NCBI GenBank assembly: GCA_036384915.1
Contig: DASVLJ010000044.1
Coordinates: 179,371 to 243,370 of the forward strand
Direction of reading: 5' to 3'
DNA from: PKWO01 sp036384915
GTDB lineage: Bacteria; Pseudomonadota; Gammaproteobacteria; Burkholderiales; Burkholderiaceae_D
Length of the DNA stretch: 64,000 bases
The notes under the pieces are model-generated. The model was not told where the DNA came from, did no database searches, and saw only the letters and a list, made by a program, of their open reading frames with translations. This document shows positions 42,597 through 50,731 of this stretch, one piece after another. The position numbers and the translations under genes are program-made. Numbering within the stretch: position 1 is the stretch's first letter; each line of letters opens with the position of its first letter.

Positions 42597-42682
42597 GTTG
42601 CCGTGCGCTCAGCACAAATTCCCTCGTCCCATCGCATTCCTCGGTAAAATCAAAAAATATCCACCAGATCAAGGAAGCAATC

Positions 42683-42922
42683 ATGATGGTCAAACAATTG
42701 GCCGCAGGTTCGATGGCAATCGTTTTGCTCTCTGCAATGGGCTTGTCCGCCTGCAAGCCCTCCAACGATCCGCCGCCCGACATCATCAAGACCCAGCGCG
42801 ACGCGCTGAACAAGGCCAAGGCGGTCAAGGATGTGACGGCGCAATCGGCGCAGGAGCAGCAAAAGGCGGCCGACGAGCAAACCAAGAGTGAGGACGCCGC
42901 CGCCTCGGCAACCGAAAAATAA
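42683..42922 (+). CDS. Small lipoprotein
   Basis: A 79-residue protein with a lipoprotein signal: hydrophobic MAIVLLSAMG followed by lipobox LSAC (Cys near residue 22). The mature part is about 57 residues, helical and rich in Ala, Lys, Gln and Asp (AQSAQEQQKAADEQTKSED). It resembles small outer-membrane lipoproteins of unknown role. AAGGAAG lies 5-8 bases before two tandem ATGs; the first at 42683 was used. Confidence 0.72.
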   Translation: MMVKQLAAGSMAIVLLSAMGLSACKPSNDPPPDIIKTQRDALNKAKAVKDVTAQSAQEQQKAADEQTKSEDAAASATEK

Positions 42923-43092
42923 GCCGGGCCGCAAATTGCTGGCTTGCTAAAATTGCCATGGTTGGGCGATAAACCCGCGATTTTGCCAAACTTCCGCGCT
43001 AAAATAGCGTGCTTTTCCCCAAGGGCATGAATTTTTGTCCCTGGCGAGGGCGCATATTTGCCAAACTCATACGCTCAAATAATGGAGACGCG

Positions 43093-43734
43093 TTGAACAA
43101 TAACTATCCTCACCCCATCATCGCCCGTGAAGGTTGGCCATTCCTCGCCATCGCCGTCATCGTGGCGGCGCTGGTCAATGTATTTGCAGGTATCTGGTCC
43201 ATCCCGTTCTGGATCATTGCGGTCTTCGTACTGCAATTCTTCCGCGATCCGGCGCGCACGATTCCGCAAAAGGAAAATGCCGTGCTGTCGCCAGCCGATG
43301 GGCGCATTGTGGTGGTCGGCAAGGCGCAAGACCCGTATGCCGGGCGCGAAGCGCTCAAGATCAGCGTGTTCATGAATGTGTTCAACGTGCACTCGAACCG
43401 CGCTCCGGTCGACGGCAAGATCGAAAAGGTCGAATACTTCCCCGGCAAGTTCGTCAATGCCGATCTGGACAAGGCCTCTATCGAAAACGAGCGCAATGCC
43501 CTCACCATCACCGCCGCCGATGGCCAGACCGTCACTTGCGTGCAGGTTGCGGGCCTGATCGCGCGCCGCATCCTGTGCTACGTCAAGGCGGGCGATGTGC
43601 TTGCACGCGGCCAGCGTTATGGATTCATCCGCTTCGGTTCGCGCGTCGACGTCTATCTGCCGTTGACGGCGACGCCGAAGGTCGTGGTCGGCGACAAGGT
43701 GTCTGCCACAGAAACCATCCTGGCCGAACTGTGA
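43093..43734 (+). CDS. psd: Phosphatidylserine decarboxylase proenzyme
   Basis: A 213-residue inner-membrane enzyme that decarboxylates phosphatidylserine to phosphatidylethanolamine. The start is TTG at 43093 after TGGAGACG, giving MNNNYPHPIIAREGWPF as in relatives. A membrane hairpin covers 15-45. FFRDPARTIP and LSPADGRIVVVG follow, with NVFNVHSNRAPVDG. The pyruvoyl-forming self-cleavage site is GSR in IRFGSRVDVYLP. This is the short archaeal/proteobacterial Psd type. It is 27 bp before pssA in one operon. Confidence 0.93.
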   Translation: MNNNYPHPIIAREGWPFLAIAVIVAALVNVFAGIWSIPFWIIAVFVLQFFRDPARTIPQKENAVLSPADGRIVVVGKAQDPYAGREALKISVFMNVFNVHSNRAPVDGKIEKVEYFPGKFVNADLDKASIENERNALTITAADGQTVTCVQVAGLIARRILCYVKAGDVLARGQRYGFIRFGSRVDVYLPLTATPKVVVGDKVSATETILAEL

Positions 43735-43761
43735 TCGATACACCGGTGCCGCCTGACGTCC

Positions 43762-44634
43762 ATGCCTAACTTTCCCCGCCGCAAGCCGAAACAAAAACTG
43801 GCTTTTCCCAAGTTGCGCAACCGCTTCAGCAAGAAGCCGGTCTATGAAGGGGTGGGGGCGGAGCCGCACGCGGCCAAGCGCCACCGCGGCGTCTATCTGC
43901 TGCCCAATGCCTTCACTACGGCGGCCTTGTTCTGCGGTTTCTATGCCATCGTGATGGCGATGAATGCGCGTTTCCAATATTCCGCCATCGCCATTTTCGC
44001 CGCCATGATCCTGGACGGCATCGACGGCCGCGTGGCGCGCCTCACCAACACCCAAAGCGAATTCGGCGCGCAGTACGACAGCCTGTCCGACATGGTTTCC
44101 TTCGGCGCCGCGCCGGCGCTGGTGATCTATGAATGGTCCCTGCGCGGCTTGGGCAAGATGGGGTGGCTGGCCGCTTTCGTTTATTGTTCGGGCGCCGCGC
44201 TGCGTCTGGCGCGTTTCAATACGAATATCGCCGTGGTCGACAAGCGCTTCTTCCAGGGCTTGCCGAGCCCGGCTGCTGCTGCCTTGGTGGCCGGACTGAT
44301 CTGGTCGATGGACGATTGGGGCATTACGGGCGCATCGGTGACCTGGGGGGCTTGGGGTATCACGGTCTTTGCCGGATTGACCATGGTTTCCAACGTGCCG
44401 TTTTACAGCTTCAAGGACGTCAATTTCCGCAAGGTCGTGCCCTTCATCATGGTGTTTCTGCTGGTGCTGGTGGTGGTGCTGATTTCGTCCTACCCTCCCG
44501 GCGTGTTGTTTGGCCTGTTCGTGATTTACGGCATTTCGGGCTATGCCGGCTACTTTTGGCGCTTGGCCAAGGGCAAGCCAGTGAGCATCGTGCAAACCGA
44601 CCCGGACAGCCTGGAAGACAAAGACTTGCCTTAA
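43762..44634 (+). CDS. pssA: CDP-diacylglycerol-serine O-phosphatidyltransferase
   Basis: A 290-residue inner-membrane enzyme that makes phosphatidylserine, the substrate of the adjacent psd product. A basic N terminus (about 40 residues) precedes the CDP-alcohol phosphotransferase motif MILDGIDGRVARLTNT, then FGAQYDSLSDMVSFG. This gives the DGxxAR-x8-G-x3-D-x3-D pattern. Six to eight membrane helices follow. It is followed by a strong terminator. Confidence 0.94.
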   Translation: MPNFPRRKPKQKLAFPKLRNRFSKKPVYEGVGAEPHAAKRHRGVYLLPNAFTTAALFCGFYAIVMAMNARFQYSAIAIFAAMILDGIDGRVARLTNTQSEFGAQYDSLSDMVSFGAAPALVIYEWSLRGLGKMGWLAAFVYCSGAALRLARFNTNIAVVDKRFFQGLPSPAAAALVAGLIWSMDDWGITGASVTWGAWGITVFAGLTMVSNVPFYSFKDVNFRKVVPFIMVFLLVLVVVLISSYPPGVLFGLFVIYGISGYAGYFWRLAKGKPVSIVQTDPDSLEDKDLP

Positions 44635-44652
44635 TCGCTATTGCAACCCGGA

Positions 44653-44689
44653 AAATAACCGCATCGCGTTGAGCCATGCGGTTATTTTT
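44653..44689 (+). terminator. Strong terminator after pssA
   Basis: Perfect 12-bp stem AAATAACCGCAT (44653-44664) / ATGCGGTTATTT (44676-44687) with a T run. Confidence 0.88.
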
Positions 44690-44700
44690 CGCTTATTTAT

Positions 44701-44777
44701 TTAGGTTGCCCTAAGTTTTTCTATGCCAATTTAAAATAACCTAAATATCGCTTGCAAGAATTTTTAGGAAAACCTAG
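44701..44777 (+). promoter_or_regulatory. Three TTAGG-N4-CCTAA-type boxes before the HTH-leuA frame
   Basis: Box 1 at 44701-44714 is TTAGG-TTGC-CCTAA. Box 2 at 44731-44744 is TTAAA-ATAA-CCTAA (one degenerate arm). Box 3 at 44764-44777 is TTAGG-AAAA-CCTAG. Starts are 30 and 33 bp apart, about three helical turns. The same box forms a perfect palindrome at the leuC promoter (61040-61057). Confidence 0.75.
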
Positions 44778-44787
44778 AATCTCCTAC
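44752..44787 (+). promoter_or_regulatory. Promoter of a leaderless HTH-leuA transcript
   Basis: -35 TTGCAA at 44752-44757, a 17-bp spacer and -10 TAGAAT at 44775-44780. The expected start is the A of the ATG at 44788 or one base before. No Shine-Dalgarno precedes that ATG, which fits a leaderless mRNA. Box 3 lies inside the promoter. Confidence 0.65.
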
Positions 44788-45045
44788 ATGGACAAAGAAC
44801 TCACCACCGACCAGATCATCGATGCCTTGGGCGGCACGTCGGAAACGGCGCGCCTGTTCGGGATTGCCGCCGCCTCGGTTTCCGAATGGCGCAAGGAAGG
44901 CATTCCCAAGTCACGCCTGATGTATCTGAAAGTCGTTCGACCCGATTTATTCGCTTCGGCCGAACCTATTGCCGAAACGCCCGTTTTTTCAACATCGAAT
45001 CCAGCATCGACACCAACGTCGCCATATTTTCCCAGGGAGCGCAGC
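44788..45045 (+). other. HTH (Cro/YdaS-like) coding extension in frame with leuA
   Basis: 86 codons that run without a stop into the leuA Met at 45046. The first 50 residues are a compact helix-turn-helix (TDQIIDALGGTSETARLFGI, then AAASVSEWRKEGIPKSR and LMYLKVVRPDLF). Similar 70-80 residue Cro-like proteins exist as separate genes in betaproteobacteria. A Pro/Ser/Thr-rich linker (AETPVFSTSNPASTPTSP) joins it to LeuA. It may make a 606-residue HTH-LeuA protein beside normal LeuA translated from its own ribosome site. The intact coding and synonymous third-position style argue for a real gene. Confidence 0.75.
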
Positions 45046-46608
45046 ATGACCGACAAATTGATCATTTTCGACACCACCTTGCGCGATGGAGAGCAATCGC
45101 CCGGGGCGTCGATGACCAAGGAAGAGAAGATCCGCATCGCCAAGCAACTGGAGCGCATGCGCGTCGACGTGATCGAAGCCGGCTTTGCCGCGGCATCGGA
45201 AGGCGATTTCGACGCGATCAAGACCATTGCCGGCATGGTCAAGGATTCCACCATCTGCTCGCTCTCGCGCGCCAACGACCGCGACATCGCACGCGCCGCC
45301 GAGGCGCTCGCGCCCGCTTCGAGGAAGCGCATCCACACCTTCATCGCCACGTCGCCTTTGCACATGGAAAAGAAGCTGCGCATGACGCCGGACCAGGTGT
45401 TCGAGCAAGCCAGGCTGGCCGTGCGCTATGCGCGCAAATTCACCGACGACATCGAATTCAGCCCGGAAGACGGCAGCCGCTCCGACATCGATTTCCTGTG
45501 CCGCGTGATCGAAGCCGTCATCAAGGAAGGCGCGACGACGATCAACTTCGCCGATACCGTGGGCTACGGCATTCCGGAACTCTATGGCCAGATGCTGCGC
45601 ACGCTGCGCGAAAAGATTCCCAATTCGGACAAGGCCATCTGGTCGGTGCACTGCCACAACGACCTGGGCATGGCCGTGGCCAATTCGCTGGCCGGCGTCA
45701 TGATAGGCGGCGCGCGCCAGGTCGAATGCACCATCAACGGCTTGGGCGAACGCGCCGGCAATACGGCCCTCGAGGAAATCGTCATGGCCGTGCGCACGCG
45801 GCGCGACCACTTCAACCTCGACGTCGGCATCGATACCACGCAGATCGTGCCGGCTTCCAAGCTCGTGTCGCAGATCACCGGCTTTGCCGTGCAGCCGAAC
45901 AAGGCCGTGGTCGGCGCCAACGCCTTCGCCCACGCTTCCGGCATCCATCAAGACGGTGTGTTGAAGGCGCGCGATACCTATGAAATCATGCGCGCCGAAG
46001 ACGTGGGTTGGACCGCGAACAAGATCGTGCTGGGCAAGCTCTCGGGCCGCAACGCTTTCAAGCAGCGCCTGGAGCAATTGGGCATTGCGCTCGATTCCGA
46101 AGCCGAAGTCAATGCCGCCTTCGCCCGTTTCAAGGACCTGGCCGACCAGAAGGCCGACATTTTCGACGAAGACATCATGGCCCTGGTGTCGGATGAGCAG
46201 CACGCGCACGACAATGAGTATTACCGTTTCGTCTCGCTGGCTCAGCAATCCGAAACCGGCGAAAAACCGCGCGCCAAGGTGGTGTTCTCCATGGGCGGCA
46301 AGGAAGTGTCTTCCGAGGGCTCGGGCAACGGGCCCGTCGATGCCGTGATCCACGCCATCGAATCGGTGGTGCAAAGCGAGGCCGAATTCGTGCTCTTCTC
46401 GATCAACGCCATCACGGGCGGCACGCAGGCCCAGGGTGAAGTGACGATACGCCTGTCCAAGGCCGGCCGCATCGTCAACGGCATGGGGGCGGACGTGGAC
46501 ATCATGGTCGCCGCGACCAAGGCTTATCTCTCGGCCTTGACCAAGCTGCATTCGAAGATCGAGAAGTTGAATCCGCAAAAGTCCCTGGAAGCTGCCGCTG
46601 CATCGTAA
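45046..46608 (+). CDS. leuA: 2-isopropylmalate synthase
   Basis: A 520-residue enzyme that condenses acetyl-CoA with 2-ketoisovalerate in the first step of leucine synthesis. The DRE-TIM barrel begins KLIIFDTTLRDGEQSPG. Metal His residues are in WSVHCHNDLGMAVANS, and NAFAHASGIHQDGVLKARDTYEIM follows. The C-terminal leucine-sensing regulatory domain covers about 390-515 (KVVFSMGGKEVSSEGSGNGPVDAVI). AGGGAG lies 6-7 bases before the ATG at 45046, the family's normal start. The frame is open 86 codons upstream through an HTH domain. Confidence 0.95.
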   Translation: MTDKLIIFDTTLRDGEQSPGASMTKEEKIRIAKQLERMRVDVIEAGFAAASEGDFDAIKTIAGMVKDSTICSLSRANDRDIARAAEALAPASRKRIHTFIATSPLHMEKKLRMTPDQVFEQARLAVRYARKFTDDIEFSPEDGSRSDIDFLCRVIEAVIKEGATTINFADTVGYGIPELYGQMLRTLREKIPNSDKAIWSVHCHNDLGMAVANSLAGVMIGGARQVECTINGLGERAGNTALEEIVMAVRTRRDHFNLDVGIDTTQIVPASKLVSQITGFAVQPNKAVVGANAFAHASGIHQDGVLKARDTYEIMRAEDVGWTANKIVLGKLSGRNAFKQRLEQLGIALDSEAEVNAAFARFKDLADQKADIFDEDIMALVSDEQHAHDNEYYRFVSLAQQSETGEKPRAKVVFSMGGKEVSSEGSGNGPVDAVIHAIESVVQSEAEFVLFSINAITGGTQAQGEVTIRLSKAGRIVNGMGADVDIMVAATKAYLSALTKLHSKIEKLNPQKSLEAAAAS

Positions 46609-46717
46609 GCCTCCAGCGGCAAGTCGGGAGCAATTCCGGTCGTGCCGCGCCGGCATGGCAGTGCCGGGGCCACGCCCGCGGCTATGCCGGCCAATTGTAA
46701 AGTGGTAAGCTAAGCCC

Positions 46718-47944
46718 ATGGATAACACCTTGCAGCGCTTAGCTGACCTGGTTCTCGACGCTGTCTTCCTGGTCGAAGAGGGGGGGCGTATCGTCTTCGT
46801 CAATCCGGCTTGCACGGCAATTTTCGGCTATCAGCCTGAAGAAATGATTGGCCGAGCCTTGCTCGATTTCATCCATCCCGACGACCGCGAGCGCACCCTT
46901 ACCGAAATGGGGCAAGTCGTCAACGGCCTCGCGCGCGTCGGTTTTGAAAACCGTTATCTGCGCAAGGATTTCAGCGTGGCGCACATCATGTGGTCGGCAC
47001 GCTGGTCGCAGGAAGACAAGCTGCGCATCGGCGTGGCGCGCGACATCACCGAGCGCAAGCGGGCGGAAGAGCGGCAGGCCGGCATGTTGGCGTTGTCGAC
47101 CGCAGCCCATGGGGCGGAATCGGTGTTCGCCATGTTCGCCGCTTTCCATGCGACCTTGCAGCGGCTGTTGCCCGTGCGTGGACTCGCGGCCCTGCTGGGG
47201 CCCGATGAGCGCGTGGCTTATTCGGCGATGCGTCCCGGAGACATGATCGAGCCGCCCGACATGGCGCAATGGCATGGCATGCCGATGGCCACTTCGGGAG
47301 CGAACCTCGGCGAGTTGCGGCTCGACCTGGGGCGCATTGAAGCACTATCGGCCGGCGATACGGAACTGCTCCAATTCGCCGCCCGCCAGGCCGCGGCCGT
47401 GATCGAGCGCTTCGCCCTGCATGCGAATTTGGCGCGGGCCGCGCGTTATGACGACCTGACCGGCTTGCCCAATCGCCGATTGTTCCAGGACCGCATCCAT
47501 TCCGCCTTTGCCCGTTGCCGGCGCGGCGAATCCAGCGGAGCCTTGCTGTTTATCGACCTCGACGATTTCAAGGAGGTCAACGATGCGCATGGCCATGCGG
47601 CCGGCGACCAGCTGCTGCAGACGGTGGCGGGCCGGATCGCATCCTGCGTGCGCGAAGCCGATACGGTGGCGCGTATCGGCGGCGATGAATTCGTGGTCTT
47701 GATCGAAGGCGTCTACGAGCGCGAGCAGGCGGAACTCGTGGCAGCCAAGATCGGGAAGGCGATCGGCGAACCGCTCGCTCTCGCAGACAACCTGCTGCAT
47801 CCGCAAGCCAGCATAGGCGTCGCGCTCTATCCTGAGCATGGCAAGGTGATCAATCAACTGATGCGCCACGCCGACCAAGCCATGTATGCCTGCAAGATGG
47901 CGCGCAAGGCCGGCAAAAGCAAGGAAAAGGGTGTTGAGCCCTGA
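46718..47944 (+). CDS. Diguanylate cyclase with PAS and GAF-like sensor domains
   Basis: A 408-residue cytosolic protein. The PAS domain (1-118) includes VLDAVFLVEEGGRIVFVNPAC and ends at the PAC segment RIGVARDITERKRAEE. A GAF-like domain follows (120-235). The GGDEF domain starts at RYDDLTGLPNRRLFQDR; its active motif IGGDEFVVLIEGV is intact, so it should make c-di-GMP from GTP. An inhibitory RxxD site five residues before GGDEF is present as READ-type (CVREADTVARIGGDEF). No membrane helix is seen. It ends before a shared terminator with hsp20. Confidence 0.9.
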   Translation: MDNTLQRLADLVLDAVFLVEEGGRIVFVNPACTAIFGYQPEEMIGRALLDFIHPDDRERTLTEMGQVVNGLARVGFENRYLRKDFSVAHIMWSARWSQEDKLRIGVARDITERKRAEERQAGMLALSTAAHGAESVFAMFAAFHATLQRLLPVRGLAALLGPDERVAYSAMRPGDMIEPPDMAQWHGMPMATSGANLGELRLDLGRIEALSAGDTELLQFAARQAAAVIERFALHANLARAARYDDLTGLPNRRLFQDRIHSAFARCRRGESSGALLFIDLDDFKEVNDAHGHAAGDQLLQTVAGRIASCVREADTVARIGGDEFVVLIEGVYEREQAELVAAKIGKAIGEPLALADNLLHPQASIGVALYPEHGKVINQLMRHADQAMYACKMARKAGKSKEKGVEP

Positions 47945-48012
47945 GCGATGAGCGCACAGTAAAACGGCAGCGCGGATGGAAGGGGGAGCGCGTCCTTTCT
48001 TGCCATATAAAA

Positions 48013-48047
48013 GAAAAAGCCGCCGCACCGAAGTGCCGCGGCCTTTA
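48013..48047. terminator. Bidirectional terminator between the GGDEF gene and hsp20
   Basis: Stem GCCGC-C-GCAC / GTGC-C-GCGGC (48019-48042) with loop CGAA, flanked by an A run on the left and CTTTATT on the right, so it can stop transcription from both convergent genes. Confidence 0.75.
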
Positions 48048-48080
48048 TTCATCGCCCCGCTAAAAGCGATGGAGTGAAAC

Positions 48081-48539
48081 TTACTGCACGCTGATCTGCT
48101 TCGGGCGCAGCGCTTCCTTCTTCGGCAGCGTCAGGGTCAGCACGCCGTTTTCCAGCTTGGCCGCACTCTTGCTGTCGTCGACTTCGACGCCCAGCTTGAA
48201 GCTGCGCGAGAATTTCTCGGTGCTGCGCTCGGCGAACACTACGGTTTCCCCCTCCACGCGCTCGGTGTTGCGCTTGACTTCAGCTTCGATCTTCACCAGC
48301 TTGCCGTCAACGGAAATGTTGACGTTTTCCTTGGCGACGCCAGGCAGCTCCGCTTCCACGGTATAGGCAGCGGCGCTTTCGCGGATGTTGATGCGCGGCG
48401 ATACGTGGGCCGAAGCGGTACCCGATGCCTGCGTCGGCAGATAGCCGTCGAAGAAGCTGTCGAACAGGCGGTCGAAACCGTTGGTGCGGCGGAAGGCATA
48501 AGGGGTGGCGTAGGCGCGGTTACGAAGTACGAGGCTCAT
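48081..48539 (-). CDS. Hsp20-family small heat-shock protein
   Basis: A 152-residue alpha-crystallin chaperone (IbpA-like class A) that binds unfolding proteins in the cytosol. An N-terminal segment with FDRLFDSFFDGYLP is followed by the crystallin domain (about 45-140: SPRINIRESAAAYTVEAELPGVAKENVNISV and ENGVLTLTLPKKE). The C-terminal tail RPKQISVQ carries the IxV-type anchor. A sigma-32 promoter lies 50-75 bp upstream. Confidence 0.94.
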   Translation of the reverse strand: MSLVLRNRAYATPYAFRRTNGFDRLFDSFFDGYLPTQASGTASAHVSPRINIRESAAAYTVEAELPGVAKENVNISVDGKLVKIEAEVKRNTERVEGETVVFAERSTEKFSRSFKLGVEVDDSKSAAKLENGVLTLTLPKKEALRPKQISVQ

Positions 48540-48587
48540 CTTTTTTCTCCAGTCGGTTGTTGGAGCGCGTCGCTCCGATGTCCCGTA

Positions 48588-48614
48588 GATAGGGGAGGCA
48601 AAAACGAATTCAAG
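48588..48614 (-). promoter_or_regulatory. Sigma-32 heat-shock promoter of hsp20
   Basis: On the minus strand CTTGAA (48614-48609), a 13-bp spacer and CCCCTATC (48595-48588) match the heat-shock consensus CTTGAA / CCCCATnT. The leader then holds a hairpin GGAGCG-CGT-CGCTCC (48562-48576) whose CTCCA arm could also pair with the TGGAG ribosome site. Confidence 0.75.
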
Positions 48615-48783
48615 AGATTTTTGTGCGATTTTTTTGTGCAGGGCAGGGTCTTGAAATTGACCTTTGCGGCCTTATTTGCCATCGCTTTTTGCCCCTCTGC
48701 GCGGGCTCCCCTATTCGAACGAGGCTATTGCCTATAATTTGCGGCAGACAGGCTGCGCCGCCGATCGGCGTGAAGGAAAGGCA

Positions 48784-49137
48784 ATGACGCCAAGAGAAAT
48801 ACTCAAAAGGGAATTCGACGCGGAAGAAGGATCGTTCCTACTCAGGGCGCGCTGCGAACTGACCTGGGATTGGGCGGCATTTCGCCGCTTGACGAGGGCA
48901 ATGTACTGCGTGGCGCAAGAGTGCCGGGGGCGGGATGCGATCGAGACCTGGGTTGCGCAAGGATTCTGGCACTGCGACGTCTTTATTCGGGAATGGACCA
49001 GCCATCCGAATTTCCCGAAGCCTGTTTCGCAAGAACATGCGGATGCACTGGGACTGATTCGCGATCTCGCTTATTTTCTTTTTATTGGGGAGCGTCCCTA
49101 TACGGACGATACCTTGGAGAGATTGGCATTAAAATGA
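48784..49137 (+). CDS. Small hypothetical protein
   Basis: A 117-residue soluble protein with no recognised domain. It is helical and Trp/Arg/Glu-rich (CELTWDWAAFRRLTRAMYCVAQECRG), and its C terminus is FLFIGERPYTDDTLERL. GAAAGGC lies just before the ATG at 48784. The frame is open 40 codons upstream but has no site there. It lies between hsp20 and the P450 gene, without coupling to either. Confidence 0.55.
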   Translation: MTPREILKREFDAEEGSFLLRARCELTWDWAAFRRLTRAMYCVAQECRGRDAIETWVAQGFWHCDVFIREWTSHPNFPKPVSQEHADALGLIRDLAYFLFIGERPYTDDTLERLALK

Positions 49138-49200
49138 GCGTGCCCGGATTTTGCCGTAAAGCCAAAAATTCGCCAGGAATTGCCAATAATCAATTGACGC

Positions 49201-50637
49201 CTACCGGTTGCGCAAACGCAGGCGCAACCCAATGGGCGACATCACAAAACCCATCAGCTCCTTCGCCTCCCCGCCGTCGGGCGTGTCCACCTCGATATCG
49301 AACGAAGCCAGCGTCATTGCCACGGCAATCTTGATTTCCAGCAGCGCCAGATAGCGTCCCGGACAGGTGCGCGCGCCGGCGCCGAAGGGCAGGGGGATGC
49401 GCTTGTCGGCGGCGTCATCGCCTTCACGCAGCCAGCGTTCCGGTTCGAAGCCGAGCGCGTTCGGGTAGTACGCTTCAGCCACGCTGTCGTGGCGCAGCAC
49501 GCACCAGACGAAGCCGCCCTTGGGTACGAGCACGTCGCCCACCGCCGTATCTCTCAGCGCTTCGAGCGGCAGGAAGGGCGCCACCGGTTTCAGGCGCATG
49601 GCTTCCTGGATGCAGGCGTCGAGATAGTCAAGTCCATCCATCTGCCGCGCCGAGAACGCGGCGGGGTCGGGCGCCGTGTTCGACACTTCTTCGCGCACGC
49701 GTGCCATGCTGGCGGGGTGGCGCGTCAGCAGGTAGAGCACCCAGGCGATGGTGTTGGCCGTGGTGTCTTCGCCGGCCAGGAGCATGGTCGAGACGTTGCC
49801 CGAGACGGCGCGGTCGTCCACGCCGCTGCCGCCTTCGTCGGCTGCCGCGATCATCGCTTCGAGCAGGTTTTGCGGTTTTTCCCGTCGTGCAGGATCGGCT
49901 TGCAGGCGTGCGCGCGCTTCTACGATCAGCTTGTCGATCGCATTGCGCATGAATCGCATGCTACGGTCTAGCTTGCGGTCTTGCGGCAGCTTGAAATAGC
50001 GCCAGTAGGGAAACGGCGCGATGGAACGGCGCGCCACGGCCGGCAGGATCACGTCCATCTGACGCTGGATCACGTCTTCGCCGCCGTCTATCGTATTGAC
50101 TTCGGTGCCGAAGGCGAGGCCGGCGATGATGTCGACCGTGTAGCGCTTCAATTCGTCGTCGAGATCGAGCGCTTGCCCCGCCTGTGCCGCCTTGTTCCAG
50201 CGCGCACGCAGGCGCAGGGCAACCTTCACCAGTTGCGGAAAATAAGCCTTGATCGCGTGCGGGGCGAAGCCGGCCATCACCATGCGGCGCTGGTCGCGCC
50301 AGGCGGAGCCTTCGGCCAGGAACACGCCGGGAATGCCGCCCATCTCTTCCGATATGCTTTGCGTCACGCTGGGGCGGCGGAAACCCTCCGGCCGGTCGCG
50401 CATGATGGCATTGACCAGTTCGTGTTTCGCGACGACCAGGATGGGTTCGCGCCCGAACATGATGCGGAATAGCGGGCCGTGGCGGCGGCACCAGGCTTCC
50501 ACGTCATGGTGCGCGCGCGTCGATTTCATCTGCAGCAGGTTGCCGAAGATGGGCCAGGCCCAAGGGCCGGGAAGGTCGGCCACGCGGCGCAAGTTTTCGC
50601 GAGAGAGCGTGGCGGTAGTGTTTACGGTCGAATCCAT
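49201..50637 (-). CDS. Cytochrome P450
   Basis: A 478-residue heme monooxygenase. The heme-binding loop is LPFGAGARTCPGRYLAL, with the axial Cys in RTCPG. The I helix has LLAGEDTTANTIAW, and the K helix ExxR is EAMRLKP. A proline-rich start (LPGPWAWPIFGNLLQ) resembles eukaryotic-type and fatty-acid-hydroxylating P450s, but there is no membrane helix or fused reductase. Adjacent ferredoxin or reductase genes are absent. It is divergent from an AraC regulator and lies near a glycosyltransferase, so a role in making a hydroxylated glycoside is possible (inference). Confidence 0.93.
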   Translation of the reverse strand: MDSTVNTTATLSRENLRRVADLPGPWAWPIFGNLLQMKSTRAHHDVEAWCRRHGPLFRIMFGREPILVVAKHELVNAIMRDRPEGFRRPSVTQSISEEMGGIPGVFLAEGSAWRDQRRMVMAGFAPHAIKAYFPQLVKVALRLRARWNKAAQAGQALDLDDELKRYTVDIIAGLAFGTEVNTIDGGEDVIQRQMDVILPAVARRSIAPFPYWRYFKLPQDRKLDRSMRFMRNAIDKLIVEARARLQADPARREKPQNLLEAMIAAADEGGSGVDDRAVSGNVSTMLLAGEDTTANTIAWVLYLLTRHPASMARVREEVSNTAPDPAAFSARQMDGLDYLDACIQEAMRLKPVAPFLPLEALRDTAVGDVLVPKGGFVWCVLRHDSVAEAYYPNALGFEPERWLREGDDAADKRIPLPFGAGARTCPGRYLALLEIKIAVAMTLASFDIEVDTPDGGEAKELMGFVMSPIGLRLRLRNR

Positions 50638-50731
50638 GCGGCTTTCCTTGCGTTGTTATTGCCAGTTTCCGCCGAATCCGGGCGGCGGTCTTGAATGAAA
50701 ACGACAAACCGGCTTGCGCTATAATTTTTTC

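Noticed and set aside
47345..48052. A 235-codon frame antisense to the GGDEF gene
   Set aside because: It lies opposite an intact GGDEF domain with clear motifs, and its residues mirror the other strand (His, Arg, Leu-rich). No start site.
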